Shown: one piece after another, positions 56,833 through 64,000 of the stretch
Layout of the letters: the number at the start of each line of letters is the position of its first letter
Numbering within the stretch: position 1 is the stretch's first letter
Assembly (NCBI RefSeq): GCF_041346945.1
Contig: NZ_CP166850.1
Coordinates: 5,626,501-5,690,500, forward strand
Length of the DNA: 64,000 bases
Source of the DNA: Amycolatopsis sp. cg9
GTDB taxonomy: Bacteria; Actinomycetota; Actinomycetes; Mycobacteriales; Pseudonocardiaceae
Reading direction: 5' to 3'
Translations under genes and position numbers: made by a program
The notes under the pieces: generated by a model
Database searches by the model: none
Seen by the model: the letters and a program-made list of their open reading frames with translations, nothing else
What the model was told of the DNA's origin: nothing

Positions 56833-57999
56833 TCAGGCGGTTTGCCCGGCCAAGCTCGCGTACACCGCCTGCACCAGGGCCATCTTGCGGGGGTCGTCGC
56901 GGATGAGCGGGCCGAGCTGGTTGAGCGTGTAGCCGAACGAGATGCCGTTCTCCGGGTCGGCGCCGCCGGTGGAGCCGCCGAGGCCGTCGTGGCCGAAGGC
57001 GGCCGGGTTCGGGCCGAAGCCGCGGGCGTCGCTGCCCAGGTAGAAGCCCAGGCCCCACTCGTTCGGCAGGCCCAGGACCGCGTCGACCTCCTTGCCCTGG
57101 CTCTCGCGGGCCTTCGCCAGCGCCGGCGCGGACAGCAGCCCGCCGGTGGCCAGGGCGCCGTAGATCGTGGCGATCGCGCGGGCCGTGCCGTGGCCGTTCA
57201 GCGCCGGCAGGACCGCGCGGCGGAAGGCCGGCTCGTTCGCGTCGTGGCCGGACAGGCGCGGGTTGGCGAGCGCCGCCTGTGCGACCGGTCCGGCGCTCGC
57301 GAAGGCCGCGGCCAGCGCGTTCGCCACCTCCTCGGTCATGACCGGGTCGACGAGGGTCGCGCACCGGGCCAGGTCGGCGTCGTCGGCCAGGCCGATCGAG
57401 AAGTCGGCGCCGAGCGGGGCGGCGACCTGCTCGGCGAAGAACTCCCGGACGCCCTGCCCGGCGACCCGCCGCACGACTTCGCCGACGAGCCACCCGTACG
57501 CCAGCGCGTGGTAACCGCCCGCGGATCCGGGTTCGCAGAGCGGTTCCTGCGCCGCCAGCAGCGACGTCATCAGGTCCCAGTCGTAGAGCTCCTCGATCCG
57601 GACCGGCCGGTCGATCCCGATGCCGGGCACGCCGGAGCGGTGCGAAAGCAGCCACCGCACCGGCACCTCCGCCTTGCCCGCCGCGGCGAACTCCGGCCAG
57701 TACTTCGCGACCGGCGCGTCGATGTCGAGCTCGCCGGCGTCGGCGAGCCGGTGCGCGCAGATCGCGGTCATGCCCTTGGTCGTCGACCACACGTTGGCGA
57801 GGGTGTCCGGCTGCCAGGCGGCGGCGCGCTCCGGCCCGGTCCAGCCGCCCCACAGGTCGACGACGACCTCGCCGTGCCGGGTGGCGGTGAACGCGGCGCC
57901 CAGTTCGCCGCGGGAGCGGAAGTTCTCCTCGAAGGCTTCGCGCACCGGCTCGAACCCGGGCGCGCACTCGCCGTGCACCGTCGCCGTGGCGCTGTCCAT
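56833..57999 (-). CDS. Serine hydrolase of the beta-lactamase (class C/EstB) family
   Basis: Cytosolic esterase-like protein of 388 residues with the class C fold. Ser-x-x-Lys in WSTTKGMTAICAHRL (near residue 73), the Tyr motif as YHALAYGWLVGEV (near 180) and the third box as FGHDGLGGSTGG (near 340, HxG in place of KTG). There is no signal peptide, so a peptidoglycan or antibiotic role is unlikely. GAGGAGG precedes the ATG. A TetR-type palindrome lies 30 bases upstream. Confidence 0.88.
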   Translation of the reverse strand: MDSATATVHGECAPGFEPVREAFEENFRSRGELGAAFTATRHGEVVVDLWGGWTGPERAAAWQPDTLANVWSTTKGMTAICAHRLADAGELDIDAPVAKYWPEFAAAGKAEVPVRWLLSHRSGVPGIGIDRPVRIEELYDWDLMTSLLAAQEPLCEPGSAGGYHALAYGWLVGEVVRRVAGQGVREFFAEQVAAPLGADFSIGLADDADLARCATLVDPVMTEEVANALAAAFASAGPVAQAALANPRLSGHDANEPAFRRAVLPALNGHGTARAIATIYGALATGGLLSAPALAKARESQGKEVDAVLGLPNEWGLGFYLGSDARGFGPNPAAFGHDGLGGSTGGADPENGISFGYTLNQLGPLIRDDPRKMALVQAVYASLAGQTA

Positions 58000-58028
58000 C
58001 GGACCTCCTCGGGGAGCGACCGATCCAC

Positions 58029-58042
58029 ACCGACCAGTCGGT
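58029..58042. promoter_or_regulatory. TetR-type operator ACCGACCAGTCGGT
   Basis: Near-perfect 14-base palindrome (arms ACCGAC/GTCGGT) in the 5' region of the beta-lactamase-fold hydrolase. The sequence is typical of TetR/AcrR sites in actinobacteria, yet no TetR gene is in the window. Confidence 0.5.
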
Positions 58043-58123
58043 ATGTCGACGTTAAAGCGGCCGGGCACGCCCGTCAAGGCGTGCCCGGCCGGTGCTTTTT
58101 CACGGACTGGGCGACCGGCCCGG

Positions 58124-58858
58124 CTACCGCAGCCGGGGGACGATCGCGCCGTACTTCTCCAGCAGGGCCGCGTTCGCCTCGTCGCCGCCTGCCACATTGG
58201 AGCTGCGCCACAGCGGGATGTCGAGGCCCTCGGCCGCGCCGCGGTCGTAGACCTCGGCGAGCACCAGGTTCCACAGGAACGCGTTGACCACAGTGGACAG
58301 CGGCGCGGTGCGCGGGGCGTCCGGCGGGTAGCTCGCGTCGCCGGGGATGACCAGCGAGTCCAGCACCACCGTGCCCTGCTCGACGAGGGTGCTCGACGAC
58401 CGCTTCGGCGCCGCCGCCACGCACGCCCGTGACGTCACCGCGATGACCGCCGCGCCGCGCTCGCGGGCTTCGATGCACAGCTCGACCGGGTACGGGTTCG
58501 AGCCGGACGTCGAGAAGACCACCAGCACGTCGTCCGGCCCCGGCGCGCGCTCGGCCAGGACTTCCGCGGCCAGGCCGGTGCGCCGCTCGGTCTTCGTGCT
58601 GTGCACCGCGCCGTGCAGCGGGAGCAGCTCCGGGTGGTAGAGCGGGTAGACGCAGGCGAGCCCGCCGGCCCGGTAGAACGTCTCGGCGACGGCGGCCAGC
58701 GAGTGCCCGGCGCCCGCGGTATAGACCAGTGCGTCGGCCCGGATCACCCCCAGTACCAGCTCCGCCGCTTCGCGCACCGCTTCGGCGTTGGCCTGCTCGA
58801 CGTCCGCCAGTTGCTTGGCGACACTGCCGGAGATGTCCGTGGCGCTCACCACACCCAC
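58124..58858 (-). CDS. SIS-domain sugar phosphate-binding protein
   Basis: A 244-residue phosphosugar-binding protein with a SIS fold: VYTAGAGHSLAAVAETFYRA (near residue 45) and VLVVFSTSGSNPYPVELCIE (near 115), the phosphate-binding Ser cluster. Of the type annotated as sugar isomerase domain or UPF0309; may act on a hexosamine phosphate, but no partner genes are near. Start uncertain: tandem GTGs at 58858 and 58849 follow GGAAGGG; the second (VSATDISGSVAKQL) has the better spacing. Confidence 0.8.
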   Translation of the reverse strand: MGVVSATDISGSVAKQLADVEQANAEAVREAAELVLGVIRADALVYTAGAGHSLAAVAETFYRAGGLACVYPLYHPELLPLHGAVHSTKTERRTGLAAEVLAERAPGPDDVLVVFSTSGSNPYPVELCIEARERGAAVIAVTSRACVAAAPKRSSSTLVEQGTVVLDSLVIPGDASYPPDAPRTAPLSTVVNAFLWNLVLAEVYDRGAAEGLDIPLWRSSNVAGGDEANAALLEKYGAIVPRLR

Positions 58859-58969
58859 CCTTCCGTCGGGGATCGGGCGCCGAATCTACCGCGAAGATGG
58901 TGGTGCGCGGTGGAATAGCCGGGTGGCCGATCAAGGTTGACCCGGATGCGGGCGAGTAGGAGGACGTGG

Positions 58970-59662
58970 GTGAGCGAGGCGGAACCGGCCGTGTCCGTGT
59001 GGCCGGCGCGCGGGCGGACCGAGGCGGTCGTGCTCGTGCTGCACGGCGGCGCGGAACGCGGCACCGGCGCGGTGCCGCCGTGGAAGCTCGCCTACCTGCG
59101 GATGGTCCCCATCGCGCGTGCCCTGCACCGGGCCGGCCGCCGCCGCGGCGTCGAGGTGCGGCTGCTGCGCAACCGGCGCTACGGCTGGAACGCGCCCGCC
59201 ATGGACCCCCTCGACGACGCCCGCTGGGCCCTCGACCGCGTCCGCGCCGAGCACCCCGGCGTCCCGGTGGTGCTGGTCGGGCACTCCATGGGCGGCCGGG
59301 TGGCGCTGCGCGTCGCCGACGACCCCGCCGTGCGCGGGGTCTGCGCGCTGGCGCCGTGGACCCCGCGCGGCGAGCCGGTCGAGGCCGTGGCCGGGCGGTC
59401 GGTGCTCATCGTGCACGGCACCCGCGACCGGATGACCAGCCCGGCGGAGTCGCACGCCTTCGCCGAACGCGCCGAGCGCGTCGCCGCCCGCGTCGCCCGG
59501 TTCGAAATCGCCAACGAGGGGCACGCGATGCTGCGCCGGGCGTCCGTGTGGACCCGGCTGACGATTGCTTTCACACTGGACGTGCTCGCTGGGGACGTCG
59601 GTGACGAGCTGCGCGGCGCGTGGGCCGCGCCGGGGCCCGAGCGGCTCCGAATACCCGTGTGA
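58970..59662 (+). CDS. Alpha/beta hydrolase
   Basis: A 230-residue esterase/lipase-like protein: oxyanion region VLVLHGGAERG (near residue 21), nucleophile elbow VVLVGHSMGGRVALRVAD (near 107), acid in LIVHGTRDRMTSP (near 148) and His in NEGHAMLRRAS. No signal peptide. GTG at 58970 lies 6 bases after AGGAGG, better than starts upstream. Could also be a dienelactone hydrolase-like enzyme; substrate unknown. Confidence 0.85.
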   Translation: MSEAEPAVSVWPARGRTEAVVLVLHGGAERGTGAVPPWKLAYLRMVPIARALHRAGRRRGVEVRLLRNRRYGWNAPAMDPLDDARWALDRVRAEHPGVPVVLVGHSMGGRVALRVADDPAVRGVCALAPWTPRGEPVEAVAGRSVLIVHGTRDRMTSPAESHAFAERAERVAARVARFEIANEGHAMLRRASVWTRLTIAFTLDVLAGDVGDELRGAWAAPGPERLRIPV

Positions 59663-59750
59663 GACCGCCCCGAACAGGGCAGATGGCGAAGCGCGCCGCG
59701 GGGTGCGGCACTAGGATCGATCACCGGCGTAGCCGGCCGGAGGGAGCATT

Positions 59751-61004
59751 GTGACCACTTCGAGCGTTGACCGGGCGTCGGCCGGGGGCGTGCCGGAAGA
59801 GTCTCGCTGGCCGGGGCTGGCCAGCCCGCCGCATTCACCGCTGCGCGCGCGGATCGCCGCCGCGCTGTTCCGCCGCGCGGTCCGCCCGCTCGACGTGCGG
59901 GTGACGTTCCCGGACGGCACGGTGCTCGGCGCCGGCGGCCCGGAATCACCCGAAATGCGGATTTTGCGGCCGGAGTCCTTCTTTCACCGCCTCGGCGCCG
60001 ACGCCAAGATCGGCTTCGGCGAGTCCTACATGGCCGGTGACTGGACCGCGTCCGACCTCGCCGAGGTGCTCACGCCGTTCGCCGAGCGGATGGGCACCCT
60101 CGTGCCGCCGGCGCTGCAGAGGTTCCGGCGGATCGCCGAGCGCACGCAGCCGCCGTCCGAGGAGAACACCCTCGAGGGCGCGCGGGCCAACATCCACCGG
60201 CACTACGACCTGTCGAACGACCTGTTCGGGACCTTCCTCGACGGGTCGATGATGTACTCCTCGGCGCTGTTCGGCCCCGGCGACGACCTCACCGCGGCCC
60301 AGTACCGCAAGATCGACAGTGTCCTCGACTACGCGGGTGTCCGCGACGGCAGCGAAGTCCTCGAAATCGGTACCGGATGGGGTGAACTCGCGATCCGGGC
60401 CGCCGCCCGCGGCGCGCACGTGACGTCACTGACCATCTCGGAGGAACAGCGCGCGCTGGCCACCGAGCGGATCGCCGCGGCCGGGTTCTCCGACCGCGTC
60501 GAGGTGAAGCTGTGCGACTACCGCGAGTCGAGCGGCCAGTACGACGCCGTGGTCAGCGTCGAGATGATCGAGGCCGTCGGCGCGTCCTACTGGCCGGCGT
60601 TCTACGAGACGATCGGCGAGCGGCTGCGCCCGGGCGGCCGGTTCGGCCTGCAGGCCATCACCATGGACCACGACCGGATGCTGGCGTCGTCGCGCGCCTA
60701 CACCTGGATCCACAAGTACATCTTCCCGGGCGGCATCATCCCGTCGGTGCGCTCGATCGAGGAGGGCGTCAAGGCGAACACCCGGCTCAAGCTGGCCGGG
60801 ATGCGCGAGTTCGGCCAGGACTACGCGCGCACGTTACGGTTGTGGCGCGAACGGTTCCTGCACCGCTGGGCCGACATCGCCGGGTTCGGGTTCGACGACG
60901 TCTTCCGCCGGATGTGGGAGTTCTACCTGGCCTATTCGGAGGCCGGGTTCCGCTCCGGGTACCTCAAGGTCCACCAGTTCGGCTACGAGGCGACCGGCGA
61001 GTAA
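59751..61004 (+). CDS. Cyclopropane-fatty-acyl-phospholipid synthase family enzyme
   Basis: SAM-dependent methyltransferase acting on unsaturated acyl chains of membrane lipids (cyclopropane formation or methyl branching). The 417-residue protein has an N-terminal lipid-binding region with GFGESYMAGDWTASDLAEVL (near 85), HYDLSNDLFGTFLDGSMMYS (near 155), SAM motif VLEIGTGWGELAIRAA (near 200) and the C-terminal catalytic region with YIFPGGIIPSV and FGQDYARTL. Could use double bonds made by the desaturase at 13 kb. GTG start after GGAGGG. Confidence 0.9.
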   Translation: MTTSSVDRASAGGVPEESRWPGLASPPHSPLRARIAAALFRRAVRPLDVRVTFPDGTVLGAGGPESPEMRILRPESFFHRLGADAKIGFGESYMAGDWTASDLAEVLTPFAERMGTLVPPALQRFRRIAERTQPPSEENTLEGARANIHRHYDLSNDLFGTFLDGSMMYSSALFGPGDDLTAAQYRKIDSVLDYAGVRDGSEVLEIGTGWGELAIRAAARGAHVTSLTISEEQRALATERIAAAGFSDRVEVKLCDYRESSGQYDAVVSVEMIEAVGASYWPAFYETIGERLRPGGRFGLQAITMDHDRMLASSRAYTWIHKYIFPGGIIPSVRSIEEGVKANTRLKLAGMREFGQDYARTLRLWRERFLHRWADIAGFGFDDVFRRMWEFYLAYSEAGFRSGYLKVHQFGYEATGE

Positions 61005-61099
61005 CCCCACGTCGCAACCCCACCCCGGTGCCGGACGTCCTCTTGGTGGACGCGTGCGGTGTACTGACGAAGACAGTTTGTCCGGATCGGGATTGGGTG

Positions 61100-62305
61100 A
61101 TGGCGATGACGTACCGAGGCGACGACGGCGGGCGCCGGATGCCGCCGCCCCGGCCGCCCGCCGGGCGCTCCCGGGAGCACCAGCGCGCGCAGATGATGCC
61201 GCTGCCCGGGCGGGGCCGCAGCCCGTACGACGAGCGCACCCGCCCGATGGGCGAGCCGGAGCCCCAGTACGCCCCGCCCCCGCCGCCGCGCCGCGAGCCC
61301 CCGCGCCCGGCCGACGACTACCCGCCGTCCCGGCCGCCGCGGCGGCGCCGCCGGTGGAGCTTCGGCAAGGTCCTGGGCGCGCTGGTGCTGGTCTTCGTCG
61401 TCTTCCTGGCCGGCATCTGGGTCTACCTGGAGTTCTCGATCAAGCGCGTCGAGGCGCTCGCGGACTACTCGGGCCGCCCGGTCGCCGAGTCCGGCACCAA
61501 CTGGCTGATCGTCGGCTCCGACAGCCGGGAAGGCCTCACGGCCGAGGACGAGGAGCGGCTCGCCACCGGCGACGTCGCCGCGGCGGGCGGCGGCCAGCGC
61601 ACCGACACGATCATGGTCGCGCACATCCCGGACAACGACACGAAACCGACGCTGCTGTCGCTGCCGCGCGACTCCCAGGTGAAGATCCCGGGCCACGGCA
61701 CGAACAAGATCAACGCGGCGTTCTCCCTCGGCGGCCCGAAGCTGCTCGCGCAGACCGTCGAAGGCGCCACCGGCCTGCACCTCGACCACTACGCGGAAAT
61801 CGGCTTCGGCGGGTTCGCCAAGATCGTCGACGCGATCGGCGGCGTCGACATGTGCATCGACAAGGACATGAACGACACGATGACCGGCATCAGCATCAAG
61901 GCGGGCTGCCAGTCCCTCGACGGCCGCTCCGCGCTGGGCTTCGTCCGCATGCGCCACAGCGACGCGACCCCGCGCTCGGACCTCGACCGCGTCGCCAACC
62001 AGCGCAAGTTCATCGGCGCGCTGGTGAGCCAGATCGCGAGCCCGGGCACGCTGCTCAACCCGTTCGACTTCTTCCCGCTCCTGTCCTCGGCCCCGGACGC
62101 GCTGACGATGGACTCGGGCGACCACGTCCACAACCTGGCGGGCCTGGCGATCGCGATGCGCGGCATCTCCTCGGGCGGCGTGGTGACGACGACGGTGCCG
62201 GTGACCAGCGGGTCGGCGGAGAACTGGGACAAGAACAAGTCGAAGCAGCTGTTCGACGCGCTGAAGAGCGACAGCGCGGTGCCGGACAGCGTCATCGTCA
62301 ATTAA
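61100..62305 (+). CDS. LytR-CpsA-Psr (LCP) family protein
   Basis: Membrane enzyme that transfers undecaprenyl- or decaprenyl-linked glycopolymers (in mycolata arabinogalactan) to peptidoglycan. The 401-residue protein has a Pro/Arg-rich cytoplasmic N-terminus of about 85 residues, one helix (VLGALVLVFVVFLAGIWVYL) and the LCP domain with NWLIVGSDSREGL (near 132), RTDTIMVAHI, LLSLPRDSQVKIPG, TNKINAAFSLGGP and GFVRMRHSD. ATG 61100 is preferred; 61106 is possible. Confidence 0.93.
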   Translation: MAMTYRGDDGGRRMPPPRPPAGRSREHQRAQMMPLPGRGRSPYDERTRPMGEPEPQYAPPPPPRREPPRPADDYPPSRPPRRRRRWSFGKVLGALVLVFVVFLAGIWVYLEFSIKRVEALADYSGRPVAESGTNWLIVGSDSREGLTAEDEERLATGDVAAAGGGQRTDTIMVAHIPDNDTKPTLLSLPRDSQVKIPGHGTNKINAAFSLGGPKLLAQTVEGATGLHLDHYAEIGFGGFAKIVDAIGGVDMCIDKDMNDTMTGISIKAGCQSLDGRSALGFVRMRHSDATPRSDLDRVANQRKFIGALVSQIASPGTLLNPFDFFPLLSSAPDALTMDSGDHVHNLAGLAIAMRGISSGGVVTTTVPVTSGSAENWDKNKSKQLFDALKSDSAVPDSVIVN

Positions 62306-62337
62306 TTCGGACGCGCTCGATCCTCGGCCGGGGCACC

Positions 62338-62877
62338 ATGGGAGCCATGGAGACCCCGGCCGAGAAGTACCACGTGGACGAATTCACCTTGGCCCGCTGG
62401 CAGTTCGCCGACGGGCCGGAGCTCACGGCGGTCGTCGGCGGGTCCCTCGGCCACATCGGCGCGTGGATGATCTGGGCGGCCGGTGGCTACTCGGCCGACG
62501 ACTCCGCCGAGTTCCTGAAGCGCACCAGGGACAACTGGGCGACCGGTGAAACCCACGACTTCGCGATCCGCGTCGACGGCGCGATCGCGGGCGCCATCGG
62601 CACGATGGCCCGGGACGGCGGCATCGAGATCGGCTACTGGCTCGCGGACGGCTACACCGGCCGCGGCCTGGTCACCCGGGCCGCCGGGTTCCTGACGGCG
62701 GAAGCCTTCCGGCTCGGCGCGGGCTACGTCGAGATCAAGCACGACGAGCGGAACGTCCGAAGTGGAGCGGTGCCCGCGCGTCTCGGCTTCGCGAAGGTCC
62801 GCGAAGAGCCCGCCGGGAAGCCGCTGGCCCCGGCGTGCGCGGGCACCAACCACGTCTGGCGCAAGGAGAAGCCGTGA
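62338..62877 (+). CDS. GNAT family N-acetyltransferase
   Basis: RimJ/RimL-like acetyltransferase of 179 residues: FLKRTRDNWATGETHDFAIR, GIEIGYWLADGYTGRGLVTR with the acetyl-CoA loop (near residue 110), and EIKHDERNVRSGAVPARLGF near the end, where an Arg-x-x-Ser-x-x-Val replaces the common N-x-R-S-x-x-V. Starts at 62338 and 62347 are both possible. The last bases hold a ribosome site for a small ORF overlapping its stop. Confidence 0.88.
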   Translation: MGAMETPAEKYHVDEFTLARWQFADGPELTAVVGGSLGHIGAWMIWAAGGYSADDSAEFLKRTRDNWATGETHDFAIRVDGAIAGAIGTMARDGGIEIGYWLADGYTGRGLVTRAAGFLTAEAFRLGAGYVEIKHDERNVRSGAVPARLGFAKVREEPAGKPLAPACAGTNHVWRKEKP

Positions 62878-63068
62878 ACTGGGGATGTGTGAGCGATCGG
62901 TGGCTGTGCGAGCGAAGCCAGGTCGCGAACCGGGCCGAGCGACGCGGGAACCGCGCCGAGGCCCATGAGTACACGATCCGGCGACGCCGGCGCGACCGGC
63001 CGCGGGGGTGGCCGGCGGCCGGTGTGCGCCGGCCGCCGGGCTGGCCACCGCGCGGGTGGCGCCGCTGA
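62874..63068 (+). CDS. Possible small Arg/Trp-rich protein (64 aa)
   Basis: A frame starting with GTG that overlaps the GNAT stop (GTGA) and follows AAGGAG by 6 bases. The product starts VNWGCVSDRWLCERSQVANR and ends in a very basic Trp/Pro-rich tail (GWPPRGWRR). No family is recognised. The good coupling supports translation, but the composition of the tail is what GC-rich noise can give. Confidence 0.35.
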   Translation: MNWGCVSDRWLCERSQVANRAERRGNRAEAHEYTIRRRRRDRPRGWPAAGVRRPPGWPPRGWRR

Positions 63069-63072
63069 TCGC

Positions 63073-63534
63073 TCAGGACACCTTGTTGCGCTCCCGCAGC
63101 ACCTTGAGCGCCTGGTCGGCGTGGACGGTGAAGTTCAGCTCGCTCTTGATCTTCTCGAGCACCTTCCGGTCCTCGCCGATCACGAAGGTGACGCGCTTGG
63201 CGTGCAGCGGCAGGAGCTTGCGCCAGACGCCGAACTGCTTCGCGACCTCGCCGTCCACATCGGACAGCAGCGGGTAGTCGAAGCCGTTGGCCTCGGAGAA
63301 CTGCCGCTGCTTGGTGACGCCGTCCGGGCTGATCCCGATCCGGTGCGCGCCGACCTCGGCGAACTCGGCGGCGAGGTCGCGGAAGTGGCAGCTCTCGGCG
63401 GTGCAGCCCCCGGTCATCGCGGCGGGGTAGAAGAACAGCACGACCGGCCCGGTGGCCAGGAAGTCCGACAGCGTGCGGTCGGCTCCCCGGTCGTCGGGCA
63501 GCGTGAAGTCGGGGGCGAGGTCTCCGGCGTCCAT
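63073..63534 (-). CDS. bcp: Thioredoxin-dependent peroxiredoxin Bcp
   Basis: Reduces peroxides with electrons from thioredoxin. The 153-residue protein has the peroxidatic Cys in FFYPAAMTGGCTAESCHFRD (near residue 44) with a resolving Cys five residues later, as in Bcp/PrxQ alpha-type enzymes, and KLLPLHAKRVTFVIG. ATG with GAAGGGACGTCC upstream. Convergent with the small ORF, 4 bases apart. Confidence 0.95.
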   Translation of the reverse strand: MDAGDLAPDFTLPDDRGADRTLSDFLATGPVVLFFYPAAMTGGCTAESCHFRDLAAEFAEVGAHRIGISPDGVTKQRQFSEANGFDYPLLSDVDGEVAKQFGVWRKLLPLHAKRVTFVIGEDRKVLEKIKSELNFTVHADQALKVLRERNKVS

Positions 63535-63623
63535 GGACGTCCCTTCTCATCGGCGGCAGAACCCATCCTGCCGGTCCTTCGGAGCCACCCCGCGACCGGC
63601 TTGGTCCCGCGCCCGACGCGGGG

Positions 63624-64000
63624 TCAGGGGACCGGGTGGCGGGCGATGAGTTCGTCGACCTCGTCGCCGGTGGCCGAATCCGACACGAACGGGCCCCGCG
63701 CCGCCAGGACGCCCAGCTGCCGCAGCCGGGCCGCCTGTTCGTGCGTGCGGACGCCCTCCGCGCCCACGCGCAGCTTCAGCTCGCGGGCGCGGGTGATCAG
63801 CTGGGTCAGGTGCCGGATGTCCGCCTCCGCCGGTTCCACCGCGTCGAGCGCGTCGACCACCGGCCCGGACAGGATCACGTGACGGATCGGCAGGTCGTGC
63901 TGGGGGATCAGCTCCAGGTCCGCCGAGCCCGAAATCGTCAGGACGAGCTGCGCGCCGAGGTCGGACAGCACCGCGAACGACTCCAGGACCTCGCCGCCCG
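63624..64000 (-). CDS. EAL-domain protein, C-terminal part
   Basis: Only the last 125 or so residues are inside the window. They match the end of an EAL phosphodiesterase domain: GGEVLESFAVLSDLGAQLVL, then the strand HVILSGPVVDAL (KIDxxL-like position), ARELKLRVGAEGVRTHEQAA (the AEGVET-like segment) and GPFVSDSATGDEVDELI. Conserved Lys and Asp residues look altered, so activity is uncertain. A second c-di-GMP-related gene in this window. Confidence 0.75.
   Translation of the reverse strand, partial: GGEVLESFAVLSDLGAQLVLTISGSADLELIPQHDLPIRHVILSGPVVDALDAVEPAEADIRHLTQLITRARELKLRVGAEGVRTHEQAARLRQLGVLAARGPFVSDSATGDEVDELIARHPVP

Noticed and set aside
62878..63072. tRNA gene in the gap after the GNAT gene
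   Set aside because: No T-loop GGTTCGAATCC-type sequence or acceptor pairing could be found.

Overview
The window is very GC-rich, uses many GTG starts and ATGA/GTGA stop-start overlaps, and reads as chromosomal core DNA of a high-GC actinobacterium. Gene content and order (tkt-tal-pgi, ctaB, qor, ctaA, ABC pair, mptB, sufR-sufBDCSU-sufT, then an ABC-F gene plus a small HTH gene) match the conserved block known from mycobacteria around Rv1448c-Rv1473A. The many long perfect intergenic palindromes and the overall style suggest Pseudonocardiaceae, most likely Amycolatopsis. The genus call is inference. I saw no tRNA, rRNA, CRISPR array, insertion sequence or phage gene.

Layout. 1-4.3 kb: non-oxidative pentose phosphate operon on the minus strand (tkt, tal, pgi cut by the window edge). 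4.6-9.1 kb: haem O synthase ctaB, an unknown membrane-anchored protein, a HelD-type RNA polymerase helicase and an FKBP lipoprotein. 9.1-13.9 kb: quinone oxidoreductase, a small protein coupled to an ATP-grasp enzyme, unknowns, a possible 19-residue His/Gly peptide, and a fatty acid desaturase. 14-18.5 kb: ctaA, an ABC exporter and mannosyltransferase mptB, all minus. 18.6-25 kb: the complete SUF iron-sulfur operon led by its repressor SufR. 25-33.2 kb: mixed membrane and regulatory genes (DUF4184, UPF0060, a signal-peptidase-like protein lacking the usual lysine, UbiB kinase, snapalysin, SDR/HxlR, a two-component system, a methyltransferase).

33.2-39.6 kb: a compact cluster in which an ATP sulfurylase/APS kinase pair (cysD, cysNC) diverges from an NTF2-like protein, a DUF1214 protein, an SDR and a sulfotransferase. 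It supplies PAPS beside an enzyme that would spend it, and is the best candidate for an undescribed pathway. 39.6-46 kb: XRE-cupin regulator with paired operators, methyltransferase, DinB protein, EAL-CBS-GGDEF protein, ArsR/SRPBCC pair, dNTP triphosphohydrolase. 46.2-52 kb: secreted subtilase with a P domain, then a translation-related group: acVLRF1 peptidyl-tRNA hydrolase, an ABC-F protein preceded by a tiny leaderless reading frame and hairpins, and the small HTH protein. 52-58.9 kb: GT-C-type membrane protein, a frameshifted luciferase-like oxidoreductase divergent from a MarR regulator, an ABC exporter, a beta-lactamase-fold hydrolase and a SIS-domain protein. 59-64 kb: alpha/beta hydrolase, cyclopropane fatty acid synthase, LCP ligase, GNAT, a small Arg/Trp-rich ORF, Bcp peroxiredoxin and the end of an EAL-domain gene.

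Intergenic regions are all under about 300 bases. Several hold long inverted repeats that probably act as terminators, and others hold short palindromes that look like operators.
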